Source: Halapricum salinum (GTDB taxonomy: Archaea > Halobacteriota > Halobacteria > Halobacteriales > Haloarculaceae). Taken from it: a stretch of 64,000 nucleotides of DNA. The position numbers and the translations under genes are program-made. This document shows, piece by piece, positions 1 to 7,738 of the stretch. The first letter of the stretch is position 1; the number at the start of each line of letters is the position of its first letter. The DNA lies in the NCBI RefSeq assembly GCF_004799665.1, contig NZ_CP031310.1:860887-924886 (forward strand), given 5' to 3'. The notes under the pieces were generated by a model. It did not search any database. It saw nothing but the letters and a program-made list of their open reading frames with translations, and had not been told where the DNA came from.

Positions 1-1
1 G

Positions 2-1087
2 AGATTACAGGCACGTGTTTACGAAGACATCCGTGAGGGGACTGAGCTCGCGAGTCAACATGCAATTCTCGCGATTCACCAAGCCGCCGAGGCACTCCGC
101 GGTGTCCATCAGTTGCGAGCGCACGGTCGCTCACCCTCGAAGCCGAAATTCACCAGCCCGACTGTAACCTACGATTCGCGTACGATGACGGTCGACAGAG
201 ACGACGAATCGGTGTCGTTGACTACCACAGATCGTCGAATCCAGTGTCGCCTCGTCTTGCCCACAGATGACGACGGATATCAACAGCAGTATCTCTACAG
301 CGACGAGTGGGAACTAACAGAATCAACACTGACCGCGCGTGACGGCGACTACTTTCTTCATCTGGGTTTTCGAACGGAGGCTACCGACGATACCACCGAG
401 TGCGGAACGGTACTCGGGGTCGATCTCGGTATCGAAAACCTCGCCGTGACCTCAACGGCACAGTTCGTATCCGGTCGAGAACTGACACATGAACATCGAG
501 AGTTCGAGAAAGTGAGTGGTGGACTCCAACAGACTGGAACACAGTCTGCCCACCGTACGTACGTCAAACGCGGAAGCGCCCAAGCGCGATTCAACAGGGA
601 CTATCTCCATCGTGTCTCGAACAAGATTGTGCACGAGGCAGTCGAATACGGGTGTACACACATCGCGTTCGAAGATCTGAGATACATCCGTGAAGGCATG
701 CCCGGGAGACGAAAGTTCCATCAATGGGCGCACCGACAACTGGTCCGATGCGTCGAGTACAAGGCTAGAGCGGAGGCTATAGAAGTGGTCTTCGTCGAGC
801 CAGCGAACACCTCACGACGATGCAGCGAGTGCGGATATACAAGCTCTGCGAATAGAATTGAGCGTGATCTCTTCGAATGCCAAGATTGCGGGAGCGAAGC
901 CAATGCCGATTACAATGCGGCGAAAAACGTCGGCTTACGATACGTCCGTTCCGGGCAACAGACTTCGGGACGGACGGGCGACAGTCGACTCGCCCTGAAG
1001 TCGGGGACTGTGCATCCTGATTCGGGATTCGTCCAATACGGATCACAGGACACCGACAAGTCTACACCGTCGGAAGCGACATCGTGA
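2..1087 (+). CDS. tnpB: TnpB, RNA-guided endonuclease of an IS200/IS605 (IS1341-type) element, 5' end outside the window
   Basis: The frame is open from base 2, so the N-terminus lies upstream of the window; about 361 residues are visible and full TnpB proteins have about 400-430. The RuvC-like catalytic residues are all present: Asp in GVDLGIENL (near base 422), Glu in IAFEDL (near 672) and Asp in NADYNAAKN (near 905). A four-cysteine zinc finger (CSEC...CQDC) lies between the last two, as is usual in TnpB. No TnpA transposase is visible, but it could lie upstream. In this family the guide RNA (omega/reRNA) comes from the 3' end of tnpB and the adjoining right end, here about 950-1200. The nuclease core looks intact. 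Confidence 0.93.
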   Translation, partial: RLQARVYEDIREGTELASQHAILAIHQAAEALRGVHQLRAHGRSPSKPKFTSPTVTYDSRTMTVDRDDESVSLTTTDRRIQCRLVLPTDDDGYQQQYLYSDEWELTESTLTARDGDYFLHLGFRTEATDDTTECGTVLGVDLGIENLAVTSTAQFVSGRELTHEHREFEKVSGGLQQTGTQSAHRTYVKRGSAQARFNRDYLHRVSNKIVHEAVEYGCTHIAFEDLRYIREGMPGRRKFHQWAHRQLVRCVEYKARAEAIEVVFVEPANTSRRCSECGYTSSANRIERDLFECQDCGSEANADYNAAKNVGLRYVRSGQQTSGRTGDSRLALKSGTVHPDSGFVQYGSQDTDKSTPSEATS

Positions 1088-1206
1088 GCGAGTAGGTGTC
1101 GACAGTCGATATCTCCGTCAGGACGTCTTTACAGACGACGGCCCCCGCACAGTGGTAACTGTACGAGCACGAAAGCACCATCCGGCTGGACCACCAACAC
1201 CGGCGT

Positions 1207-1818
1207 ATGGACGCCCATCTCCGGGCCGGGATCGCGATCTACAACACCGGGCACTATCACGCCGCCCACGACGCCTGGGAGGCCCACTGGCTGGACATGC
1301 CTCCAGGCGACGACCGGGACTTGCTTCAGGGGCTGATCCAGTTCACCGCCGCCGTCCATCACACGACGACCGACAACTGTGATGGCGCGCGTGGCCTCGC
1401 CGGGAGCGCCCAGACCTATCTCGACGGCCTCGGGGGCGTCTACCAGCAGGTCGCGCTCGATCCGATTCTGCGGTATCTCGCGGCCCTGGAACGCGATCCC
1501 GAACGCGTCGGCGCAACTCCACCACCCCCGATCGAGTATGACGAGCGCGCGATCGATCTGGAGTCACTCGACCTTCCTGCGACTGGCGTGGCGGCGACAA
1601 TTCTGGCCGAGGAGTTGGGGTACGACGAGGCGACGATCGAGCAGGCAGTCGCGTACGCTCGTGCGGACGTGGCTGCTGGGGAGGCGACGAGTCCGTTCGT
1701 GACACTGGTGTTCGACTTCGTTCGTGACGACGAACACCGGGCAATCGTCGCTCAGCGACTGACCGAACACGTCAGGCGGCGACAGCACCGAGAATCAGAC
1801 GTCGAGAATCTGTTTTGA
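1207..1818 (+). CDS. DUF309 domain protein
   Basis: The protein has 203 residues. The N-terminal 70 residues carry the DUF309 signature: a helix with YHAAHDAWEAHW, then a conserved Arg/Asp (DDRDL) and LLQGLIQFTAAVHH. The all-alpha domain is widespread in Bacteria and haloarchaea and has no established biochemical role. The C-terminal half is a family-specific helical extension ending in a basic stretch (RRRQH). The ATG start fits because the DUF309 motif begins within about 10 residues of it. The gene stands alone between the TnpB gene and the convergent redoxin gene. Confidence 0.85.
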   Translation: MDAHLRAGIAIYNTGHYHAAHDAWEAHWLDMPPGDDRDLLQGLIQFTAAVHHTTTDNCDGARGLAGSAQTYLDGLGGVYQQVALDPILRYLAALERDPERVGATPPPPIEYDERAIDLESLDLPATGVAATILAEELGYDEATIEQAVAYARADVAAGEATSPFVTLVFDFVRDDEHRAIVAQRLTEHVRRRQHRESDVENLF

Positions 1819-1851
1819 TCGGGTGTGCGCGGGTCGCACCACGGATCGGGA

Positions 1852-2394
1852 TCAGACGGCCGGCGCGGGTTTTTTATTTGGGCTTTCCAGGCGCGTCTCC
1901 CTGGCGATTTCGAGCATCTCCTCGACCGAGGGGCAGTCCTGGCGGGTCGCGCCGCTGTAGATCTGCCCCACGGTGGGTTCGTCACCGTAGGTCTCGACGA
2001 CGACGAGTGCCGGGGTCTGCGGGACCCACTCCTGAACGTCACCGAACGCCTCGAAACGATCGGGTGCGTCGTCGCCGGCGTCCGCGTCGGCCGGTGGATC
2101 CGCGAGCAGGGCGAACGGCGTCTCGTAGCGACGGCCCCACACCGACGCTCGATCGACCGTGTCCGGCAGGACTGCCACGACTGGCACGTGCTCGGACTCG
2201 AACTGGTCGATCCGCTCACCGAGGCGTCGAACCTTCCGCCGCGACAGCGGGCAGTAGTGATTGCGCAAGAGGAGCACGAGCGCGATTCCACTCCCGCTCT
2301 GTAGGTCGGCCGCCGTGTAGCGGTCCGACCCGTCCCCCACGTTCGGTAAGGTAAACTCTAAGGCCTGTCCAACTCCGTGGTGCGATTCGTACAT
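1852..2394 (-). CDS. Redoxin-like (AhpC/TSA-type) thioredoxin-fold protein
   Basis: This 180-residue protein has a peroxiredoxin-like fold: N-terminal LPNVGDG, a beta strand IALVLLLRNHYC, then PLSRRKVRRL and a long helix. The active-site Cys sits in NHYCPLSRRK, where related AhpC/TSA-like proteins often have CPxC. The second Cys is Ser here, so any thiol chemistry would be 1-Cys or use a resolving Cys elsewhere (Cys near residue 158, in RQDCPSVEE). I chose the ATG at 2394, preceded by a G-rich Shine-Dalgarno-like GGGGGTG. A GTG six bases upstream is also possible. A TATA-like box lies at 2426-2438. The substrate is not known. Confidence 0.75.
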   Translation of the reverse strand: MYESHHGVGQALEFTLPNVGDGSDRYTAADLQSGSGIALVLLLRNHYCPLSRRKVRRLGERIDQFESEHVPVVAVLPDTVDRASVWGRRYETPFALLADPPADADAGDDAPDRFEAFGDVQEWVPQTPALVVVETYGDEPTVGQIYSGATRQDCPSVEEMLEIARETRLESPNKKPAPAV

Positions 2395-2425
2395 CTGCAC
2401 ACCCCCACGTGGGGCATGTCAGACC

Positions 2426-2438
2426 GAGTATATAGGTA
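2426..2438 (-). promoter_or_regulatory. Box A (TATA) of the redoxin gene
   Basis: CTATATACTC on the minus strand lies about 35 bases upstream of the chosen start, leaving room for a short leader with a G-rich ribosome binding site. Confidence 0.5.
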
Positions 2439-2460
2439 TTTCGGCTGTCAGACGAGGAGT

Positions 2461-2515
2461 GTGTCGACCGGCAGTACAGCCGGGCGAATAGTTGTGTCGA
2501 CCGGCAGTACAGCCG
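2461..2515. repeat. Two perfect 22-base direct repeats, 33-base period
   Basis: The 22-base unit beginning GTGTCGACCGG and ending TACAGCCG occurs at 2461-2482 and 2494-2515. The reverse complement of its last seven bases (CGGCTGT) occurs just upstream near 2442. The repeats lie between the 3' end of hef and the redoxin promoter. No protein or known site explains them. Confidence 0.8.
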
Positions 2516-2531
2516 AGCAAGTCGCGAACCA

Positions 2532-5042
2532 CTACGGGTCGTACGCGCTCGCGACGACCTCGCGGATCCGCTCGGCCGTCACTTCGCCGACGCCGTCGGT
2601 CGCCTGCAGTTCGTCTTCTTCTGCCGTCAGGACGGTCTCGACGCTACCGAAGTGTTCCAGCAGCGACTGCGCAGTCACGGGGCCGACGTCGGCGATCGAG
2701 GCGACGACGTACTCCTGCTGTTCGGCCAGTGTCTTGGCTGCTTTCTCGCCGTGGGCACTCACGGTTCGGTCGGCCTCCTCCTGTTCGCGCGTCGCCAGCA
2801 CGTCGAGCATCTCGGTCGTGTCGGCCTCGTCGTCGGTCCGGACGACGCTGGCGCCGAAGTCCACCGCCAGCGAGGCCAGCGCCCCCCGGATCGCGTTGGG
2901 GTGGACGTTACGCTCGCCGTACAGTCCCGTGCCCTCGATGATCACGACCGGTCGGTCGTAGTAGCGGGCGTCGTCTTTGATCTGCTCGAACAGAGAGCGG
3001 TCACCGCCGGTGAGCGTATCCAGAAAGTCGCTGACAGTCTTGCGCTCGACGACCACGCGATCGGAGACGACGTAGTCGCCCACCTCCAGCGTCTCCAGGC
3101 GCGTCTCGATTCCGTCGCGCTTGGAGAGATCCCTGGCGATGGTCGAGTCTAACTCGCGCTGGTCGATCACGATCTCGACAGTATCGTCGTCGGTCCCGGC
3201 CGTGGCGACCGTGTCTTCGGGCTCGGGGTCGTCGGCGTCAGCGTCGGCGTCGTCGGGTTCGTCACCGGCGAACGCATCGAGACCGGTCTGGCCCTCGCCC
3301 TCGTCTGTGGTGTCGCGTTCGGGCGTGGCCGCGCCCCCGTCGGATTCGGCGGCCGTCAAGGCGGACGCTCCGCTGGTTCCGCTCTCGGTCGCCTGATGCG
3401 TTTCGCTCGCGGTGTCACCGCTCGCGGCTTCGGCGGACTCCCCACGGTCGTCCGCCCCCGTCTGGAACTCCTCGACGCTGGCCTGGGAGAGCTCGGCCTC
3501 GATCTCGCCTTTCATCGATTTGAGCGCCTTCAGTTCCTTGTACATCCGTTTCTCGTCCTGGCGAGCCTTCCAGAAGTACGCCTCGTCACGGGTGTCTTCG
3601 GCGATCAGGACGACGACTTTCCCCTCGGTCTGGCGACCGGTCCGGCCCTTGCGCTGGATGGATCGGATCGCCGTCGGAACGGGTTCGTAAAAGAGCACGA
3701 GATCAACCTCGGGGACGTCCAGCCCTTCCTCGGCGACGGAAGTCGAGACCAGCACCTCGAACTCGCCCGCCCGGAAGCGGTCGAGGGTCTCCTGCTGCTC
3801 TTTTTGGGTCATCCCGTCGCTGCCGTCGGTGTCGCTCTGGCCGACAAACTTCTCGGCATCGAAGTGATCGTTCAGGAAATCGGTGAGGGTCTCGGCCGTG
3901 TCGCGGGACTCGGTGAAGACGATGACGCGGTCGCCGTCCTCGATGCCCAGGGTCTCGGCCAGGAGCATCCGCGTGCGGCGGAACTTCGGGTGAAGGTCGT
4001 CGAAGTTCTCGGCCTTGCGCATCGCTTCGCGGACTTTGGGCTCGCTCACGAGGCGCTGGCTGGCCTTCGACGAACCCGAGGCCCGGGCGGCGTTGCGCTG
4101 GCGCTCGAAATAGCGACGGAGGGACTCGACGCTCTGTGTCTCGGCGTAGGTGACCGCCGTCCGGAGTTTCCGTACTTCCGCCAGCAGGCTCATCCCCTGG
4201 TAGCCCTCGCTCTGGTCGTTGTTCATCAGCTCCCGGAGCTTGCCCTGGATCTCGTGGATCTCCCGCTCGGACATGTCCGGCTGGGTCTTGTTCGTCACCC
4301 CGAGCTGCTTGAGCTGGGAGAGTCGATCCTGGATCACTTCGTGGAGGGCGTCGCGAATCTCGATGACCGTCTCGGGTAACTCGACGCGCTTCCAGTCCAC
4401 GTCCGTACGATGGGTGTACTCGGCGACGTCGGCGTCCTCGTCGGTCATCACCGCCACTTCCCGGAGGCCGAGGTTCTCACAGACTTCGAGGATCGACTCC
4501 TCGTCGTCGCCGGGGGAAGCGCTCATGCCCGTGGCGAGGGGGTTCTCGGCCTGTTCGTGGTAGCGCTCGGCGATGTAGGTGTAGGCGTAATCCCCTGTGG
4601 CGCGGTGGCACTCGTCGAAGGTGACGTGCGTCACGTCGGCCATCGAGATCCGACTCCCCACGAGGTCGTTCTCGACGACCTGTGGCGTCGCGATCACGAT
4701 CTTCGCGGACTCGAACAGCTCGGCGCGGTCGTCCGGCCGAACCTCGCCCGTGAAGACGACGATCTCGTCGTCGGGGATCGTCAGGGCCTCCCGATAGAAG
4801 TCGGCGTGCTGGGAGACGAGGGGTTTGGTCGGCGCGAGCAGGAGTGCCGTGCCGCCCACCTCGTGGAGTCGGTGGGCCGTGACGAGCAGCGAGACGGTGG
4901 TCTTGCCCAGGCCCGTGGGCAGGCAGACGAGGGTGTGGTTGCCCAGCGCCGTCTCGGCGAGTTCGAGTTGGTACTGTCGCTGCTGGAGGACGCCGGATTC
5001 GAGGAGCGGGCGATCGATCGTCGCACCATCGGATGCCGCCAT
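2532..5042 (-). CDS. hef: Hef, archaeal XPF/FANCM-family helicase-nuclease
   Basis: Hef acts on stalled replication forks and branched DNA. The 836-residue protein has the full layout. The N-terminal SF2 helicase has Walker A PTGLGKTT (about 42-49), the DECH box (about 143-146) and the C-terminal helicase motif RKGRTGR (about 460). A long acidic, low-complexity linker covers about 530-620. The XPF/ERCC4 nuclease follows, with GDYVVSDRVVVERKTVSD (about 657-675) holding the GDxnERKx3D active site. A tandem helix-hairpin-helix domain takes up the last 60 residues (VGPVTAQSLL, TDGVGEVTAER). All catalytic residues are present. A weak box A (TTAA near 5070) lies about 28 bases upstream of the ATG, fitting a leaderless mRNA. 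Confidence 0.96.
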   Translation of the reverse strand: MAASDGATIDRPLLESGVLQQRQYQLELAETALGNHTLVCLPTGLGKTTVSLLVTAHRLHEVGGTALLLAPTKPLVSQHADFYREALTIPDDEIVVFTGEVRPDDRAELFESAKIVIATPQVVENDLVGSRISMADVTHVTFDECHRATGDYAYTYIAERYHEQAENPLATGMSASPGDDEESILEVCENLGLREVAVMTDEDADVAEYTHRTDVDWKRVELPETVIEIRDALHEVIQDRLSQLKQLGVTNKTQPDMSEREIHEIQGKLRELMNNDQSEGYQGMSLLAEVRKLRTAVTYAETQSVESLRRYFERQRNAARASGSSKASQRLVSEPKVREAMRKAENFDDLHPKFRRTRMLLAETLGIEDGDRVIVFTESRDTAETLTDFLNDHFDAEKFVGQSDTDGSDGMTQKEQQETLDRFRAGEFEVLVSTSVAEEGLDVPEVDLVLFYEPVPTAIRSIQRKGRTGRQTEGKVVVLIAEDTRDEAYFWKARQDEKRMYKELKALKSMKGEIEAELSQASVEEFQTGADDRGESAEAASGDTASETHQATESGTSGASALTAAESDGGAATPERDTTDEGEGQTGLDAFAGDEPDDADADADDPEPEDTVATAGTDDDTVEIVIDQRELDSTIARDLSKRDGIETRLETLEVGDYVVSDRVVVERKTVSDFLDTLTGGDRSLFEQIKDDARYYDRPVVIIEGTGLYGERNVHPNAIRGALASLAVDFGASVVRTDDEADTTEMLDVLATREQEEADRTVSAHGEKAAKTLAEQQEYVVASIADVGPVTAQSLLEHFGSVETVLTAEEDELQATDGVGEVTAERIREVVASAYDP

Positions 5043-5150
5043 TCATCTCCCGGTTCGACTGCGACGAGGTTAAGGGTTCCTTGACCGCGGTGAAAGTGAT
5101 TTGGACCTCGTGATTGGTTTCGATACTGTGGCTCGACCGCTGGAAACGGC

Positions 5151-5290
5151 ACCAAGCACGGAAAGCCCTCCACTCGCTGGCTAGGAATCGTTGCCTGCAC
5201 CGCAAACAACAAGCACGGAAATCCCTCCACTCGCTGACTAGGAGACGGTGATAGTGACGCCACCAAGCAGGGAAAGCCCTCGCCTCGCTC
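5151..5290. repeat. Three imperfect direct repeats (about 30 bases, 54-57-base spacing)
   Basis: The unit AAGCACGGAAAGCCCTCCAC, followed by TCGCTGGCTAGGA, starts near 5154, is repeated with few changes near 5211, and a more diverged copy (AAGCAGGGAAAGCCCTCGCC) starts near 5265. The last copy merges into the left end of the inverted-repeat element described at 5272-5861. The copies are too few and too variable for a CRISPR array, and no cas gene is present. Confidence 0.7.
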
Positions 5291-5861
5291 GGGGCTCCGG
5301 GACTCGCTGCGCTCCTCGCATCCGCTGCGGTGCTTACTTCGTCCGGGAACCGCCGAGCGAGTCTCGCCCTTTCAATCCTCCAGGCACCGCACTGCGGCCG
5401 CAGGCCTGCCCTTCCCCGGGTCGCTCGATAAAACTCGCTCCCGGCCACCGCGGGGCGGTCAGGAAGCGTGTCGCGCGGCGGACGCCGCGCGACCGGGGAG
5501 GTGCGGGAGACGTGACCGAAGGAAACGTCTCCGAATGAACGAGCGGGGAGAGACGGCCCGCGAGTGTGGGGTCACAACAATGTGGTTGCGGTGCTGTCCT
5601 GGCGTCCTCGTGAGCAGGGCGGGACCTTCGGTCCCGCTGGCAGCCGGCGCAGAGCGCCGGCGACGAAGCGAACGAGGGCTCGGAAGACGAGCGGAGCGAG
5701 TCTTCCGGCGGACTGAAAGGGCGAAGCACGCTCGCGACGAAAGCGAGACGTGACCGAAGGGAACGTCTCGATAACGCGAACGGGGAGCGAAGCGACCCGT
5801 GGAGGGAGTGAAACGACCGAGGATATGCCGCGTAGCGACCGCGACCGTGGTGAGGGCTTTC
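5272..5861. other. Large non-coding inverted-repeat element with many hairpins
   Basis: No credible gene lies between hef and the thermosome gene. The stretch is bounded by inverted repeats: GAAAGCCCTCGCC at 5272-5284 and its near-complement at 5849-5861. A second nested pair is GCCCTTTCAATCC at 5366-5378 against GGACTGAAAGGGC at 5710-5722. Inside are strong hairpins: an 11-bp stem at about 5468-5491, a stem with a C(TTCG)G loop at about 5619-5637, CCGGCGC/GCGCCGG at about 5644-5660, GGAAGAC/GTCTTCC at about 5681-5705, and two copies of an AGACGT/ACGTCT hairpin at about 5505-5532 and 5743-5770. The GGACTGAAAGGG motif also frames the element at 58765-59309. It could be a structured RNA or a family of dispersed non-coding elements. 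Confidence 0.7.
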
Positions 5862-5952
5862 GAGACGTTGTGAGTCTCTGCTGTGTAATCGACTGCAGGT
5901 AGCTAAGCCAGTCGAGAAAGTCAGTAGCGACTACCGAACAGCGTCACACACG

Positions 5953-6040
5953 AAAAAAGACAGGTCGGGTTAACTCGACGAGATGACGTCGTCGGACGGC
6001 AAGCCGCCCGACGTGCAATCAGCTCTTACGAAGAGCTGAT
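5953..6040 (-). terminator. Hairpins and U-tract at the 3' end of the thermosome gene
   Basis: Read on the minus strand, a perfect 10-bp hairpin (6018-6040, ATCAGCTCTT/AAGAGCTGAT) contains the thermosome stop codon. A second stem (5991-6012, GTCGG/CCGAC and CGGC/GCCG with one mismatch) follows, and a run of six U residues (5953-5958) lies downstream. The U-run is the element known to matter for archaeal termination; the hairpins may protect the 3' end. Confidence 0.6.
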
Positions 6041-7603
6041 AACGTCGTCGATACGGACGATCATCGTCGCGGCCTCGGTCGCGCTGTCGACGGCCTCGCG
6101 CTTGACAGCGGCGGGGTCGAGGACGCCGTATTCGAGGGGGTCGGCGACGACGCCGGTCTGGCCCTCGGAGATGAGGCCGGCGAGGTTGCCGCCCTCGTGT
6201 TCGGCACGCAGATCGACCAGCGCGTCGATTGGGTCCATGCCCGTGTTCTCCGCGAGCGTGCGCGGAAGGACGTCGACGGCGTCGGCGAAGGCGTCGACGG
6301 CAAGCTGCTTGCGACCCTCGATCGACGCCGACTGTTCGCGAACGTACGCGGAGATGGCGATCTCGGTCGCGCCCGCGCCGGGGACGACGCCGCCCTTGTC
6401 CAGGGCAGCGGTCACGACGTCCAGCGCGTCCTTCAGGGCGCGCTCGACCTCGTCGACGACGTGCTCGGTCGAGCCGCGAGCGAAGACCGTGACGGTCTCG
6501 GCTTCCGACCCTTCGACGAACGCGAGTTCCTCGTCGCCGTACTTCTCGACGTGGACGCTCGCACTCCCGAGATCGTCCGAATCGAGGTCGTTGACGCCGC
6601 TGACGCGGCTCGCGCCGGAGGCGGAGATCACGGCAGAGAGATCGTCGTCGGAGACATCCTCGAACGCGAGGATACCCGCCTTCGCGAGGTGGGCGACGAC
6701 GCGGTCGTCGATGTCGTCGCTCGTGAAGACGATCTCGACGCCCAGCTCGGAGAGCGCTTCGGCGTAGCCCGCCAGTTCCTCTTCTTCGGCGTCGAGCGCG
6801 GCGTTGAGCTGGTCGACGTTGGTGACGTTGTACTCGGCGTCGATGCTGCTCTCGCGAAGCTCGATCGCGCCGTCGATCGCGGCCACGGCACCGTCGTCGA
6901 CCGAACGCGGCATGTTCTCGTGGGCCGGCTCCTCGTCGACGATGACGCCCTCGACAAGTTCGGTCGCCGAAGAGGACGCACCGATCTGGGTCTGCAGTGC
7001 GATGGCGTCGCGATCGACGCCGTCGTCACTCTCGACCTGCCGGACGGCCTCGACGACCGCCTGGGCCAGCACGTCACCGGCGATGTCGCCGGTCCCCTTG
7101 CCGGTCATGCTGGTCTTGGCCACCTTGAGCAGCTGCTCGTCGTCCAGCTCGTCGGCCAGCACCTCGTTCTCGATGGCCTCCTGGGCGAGCTGGGCCGCCT
7201 CGTGGTAGCCCTCGACGATCGTCGTCGGGTGAACGTCGTCGTCCAGCAGATCCTCGGCCTGGGCCAGCAGCTGGCCCGCAAGCACGGACGCGGTGGTCGT
7301 CCCGTCGCCGACGTCCTCCTCCTGAGTCTCGGCGACCTCGACGATCATCTGGGCCGCGGGGTGCTCGATATCCATCTCCTGGAGGATTGTCGCCCCGTCG
7401 TTGGTGATGACGACGTCACCGTCGTCCGAGACGAGCATCTTGTCCATCCCGCGCGGGCCCAGTGTGGTCCGTACGGACTCGCTGACGGCCTTTCCGGCCG
7501 AGATGTTCGAACTCTGTGCGTCCTTGCCTTTCGTCCGATCGGCGTCTTCGTTGAGAATGAAAAGGGGCTGTCCGCCCATGCGTCGCTGGCCACTCTGAGA
7601 CAT
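6026..7603 (-). CDS. ths: Thermosome subunit (archaeal group II chaperonin)
   Basis: This 525-residue ATP-driven protein-folding chaperonin subunit assembles into double-ring complexes in the cytoplasm. Visible motifs are the N-terminal nucleotide-binding [25 protein letters not shown], the ATPase loop [12 protein letters not shown] and the C-terminal [11 protein letters not shown]. The frame is open further upstream, but the true start is the ATG at 7603 ([13 protein letters not shown], typical of haloarchaeal thermosomes). It follows a Shine-Dalgarno-like GGTGAGGATC and a strong box A at 7639-7650. It is divergent from the amidohydrolase gene. The tail is acidic and ends ISSS, without the Gly-Met-rich tail seen in some paralogues. 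Confidence 0.97.
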   Translation of the reverse strand: MSQSGQRRMGGQPLFILNEDADRTKGKDAQSSNISAGKAVSESVRTTLGPRGMDKMLVSDDGDVVITNDGATILQEMDIEHPAAQMIVEVAETQEEDVGDGTTTASVLAGQLLAQAEDLLDDDVHPTTIVEGYHEAAQLAQEAIENEVLADELDDEQLLKVAKTSMTGKGTGDIAGDVLAQAVVEAVRQVESDDGVDRDAIALQTQIGASSSATELVEGVIVDEEPAHENMPRSVDDGAVAAIDGAIELRESSIDAEYNVTNVDQLNAALDAEEEELAGYAEALSELGVEIVFTSDDIDDRVVAHLAKAGILAFEDVSDDDLSAVISASGASRVSGVNDLDSDDLGSASVHVEKYGDEELAFVEGSEAETVTVFARGSTEHVVDEVERALKDALDVVTAALDKGGVVPGAGATEIAISAYVREQSASIEGRKQLAVDAFADAVDVLPRTLAENTGMDPIDALVDLRAEHEGGNLAGLISEGQTGVVADPLEYGVLDPAAVKREAVDSATEAATMIVRIDDVISSS

Positions 7604-7638
7604 ATTTGTGATCCTCACCTGAATCATCGTTAGCGGTT

Positions 7639-7650
7639 CTATATAAAAGT
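7639..7650 (-). promoter_or_regulatory. Strong box A of the thermosome gene
   Basis: The minus strand reads ACTTTTATATAG, close to the archaeal consensus, and lies about 40 bases upstream of the ATG. This predicts a leader of roughly 10-15 bases that includes the GGTGAGG ribosome binding site. A strong promoter fits an abundant chaperonin. Confidence 0.8.
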
Positions 7651-7705
7651 ACTGGATCCATGGCAGCCGGGCCGCCGGACAGAGTGGGCACAAACGCGCC
7701 CAACG

Positions 7706-7713
7706 CTTTATTA
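7706..7713 (+). promoter_or_regulatory. Box A of the amidohydrolase gene
   Basis: CTTTATTA lies 28-30 bases upstream of the ATG at 7739, which fits a leaderless transcript. Confidence 0.55.
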
Positions 7714-7738
7714 CGGTTTGCCGCACATACCAGCGTGA

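Noticed and set aside
3396-4379. Long plus-strand frame inside hef
   Set aside because: It is an antisense shadow of the hef helicase domain, with Leu/Val/Gly-rich composition and no recognisable domain; long antisense frames are normal in high-GC haloarchaeal DNA.
5151-5290. Possible CRISPR array (three spaced repeats)
   Set aside because: Only three copies, each different, with uneven spacing, and no cas gene within the window.
5535-5753. Frames of 70-130 codons on both strands in the 5.0-6.0 kb gap
   Set aside because: They run across perfect hairpins and inverted repeats, have no domains and skewed Arg/Pro composition, so the region is treated as non-coding.
5043-6025. SRP RNA or RNase P RNA in the large hairpin-rich gaps (also 58734-59370)
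   Set aside because: Neither the conserved SRP helix 8 loop sequence nor the conserved RNase P core could be found.
6197-7633. A 478-codon plus-strand frame over the thermosome gene
   Set aside because: Antisense shadow of the thermosome gene; no homology and no promoter.
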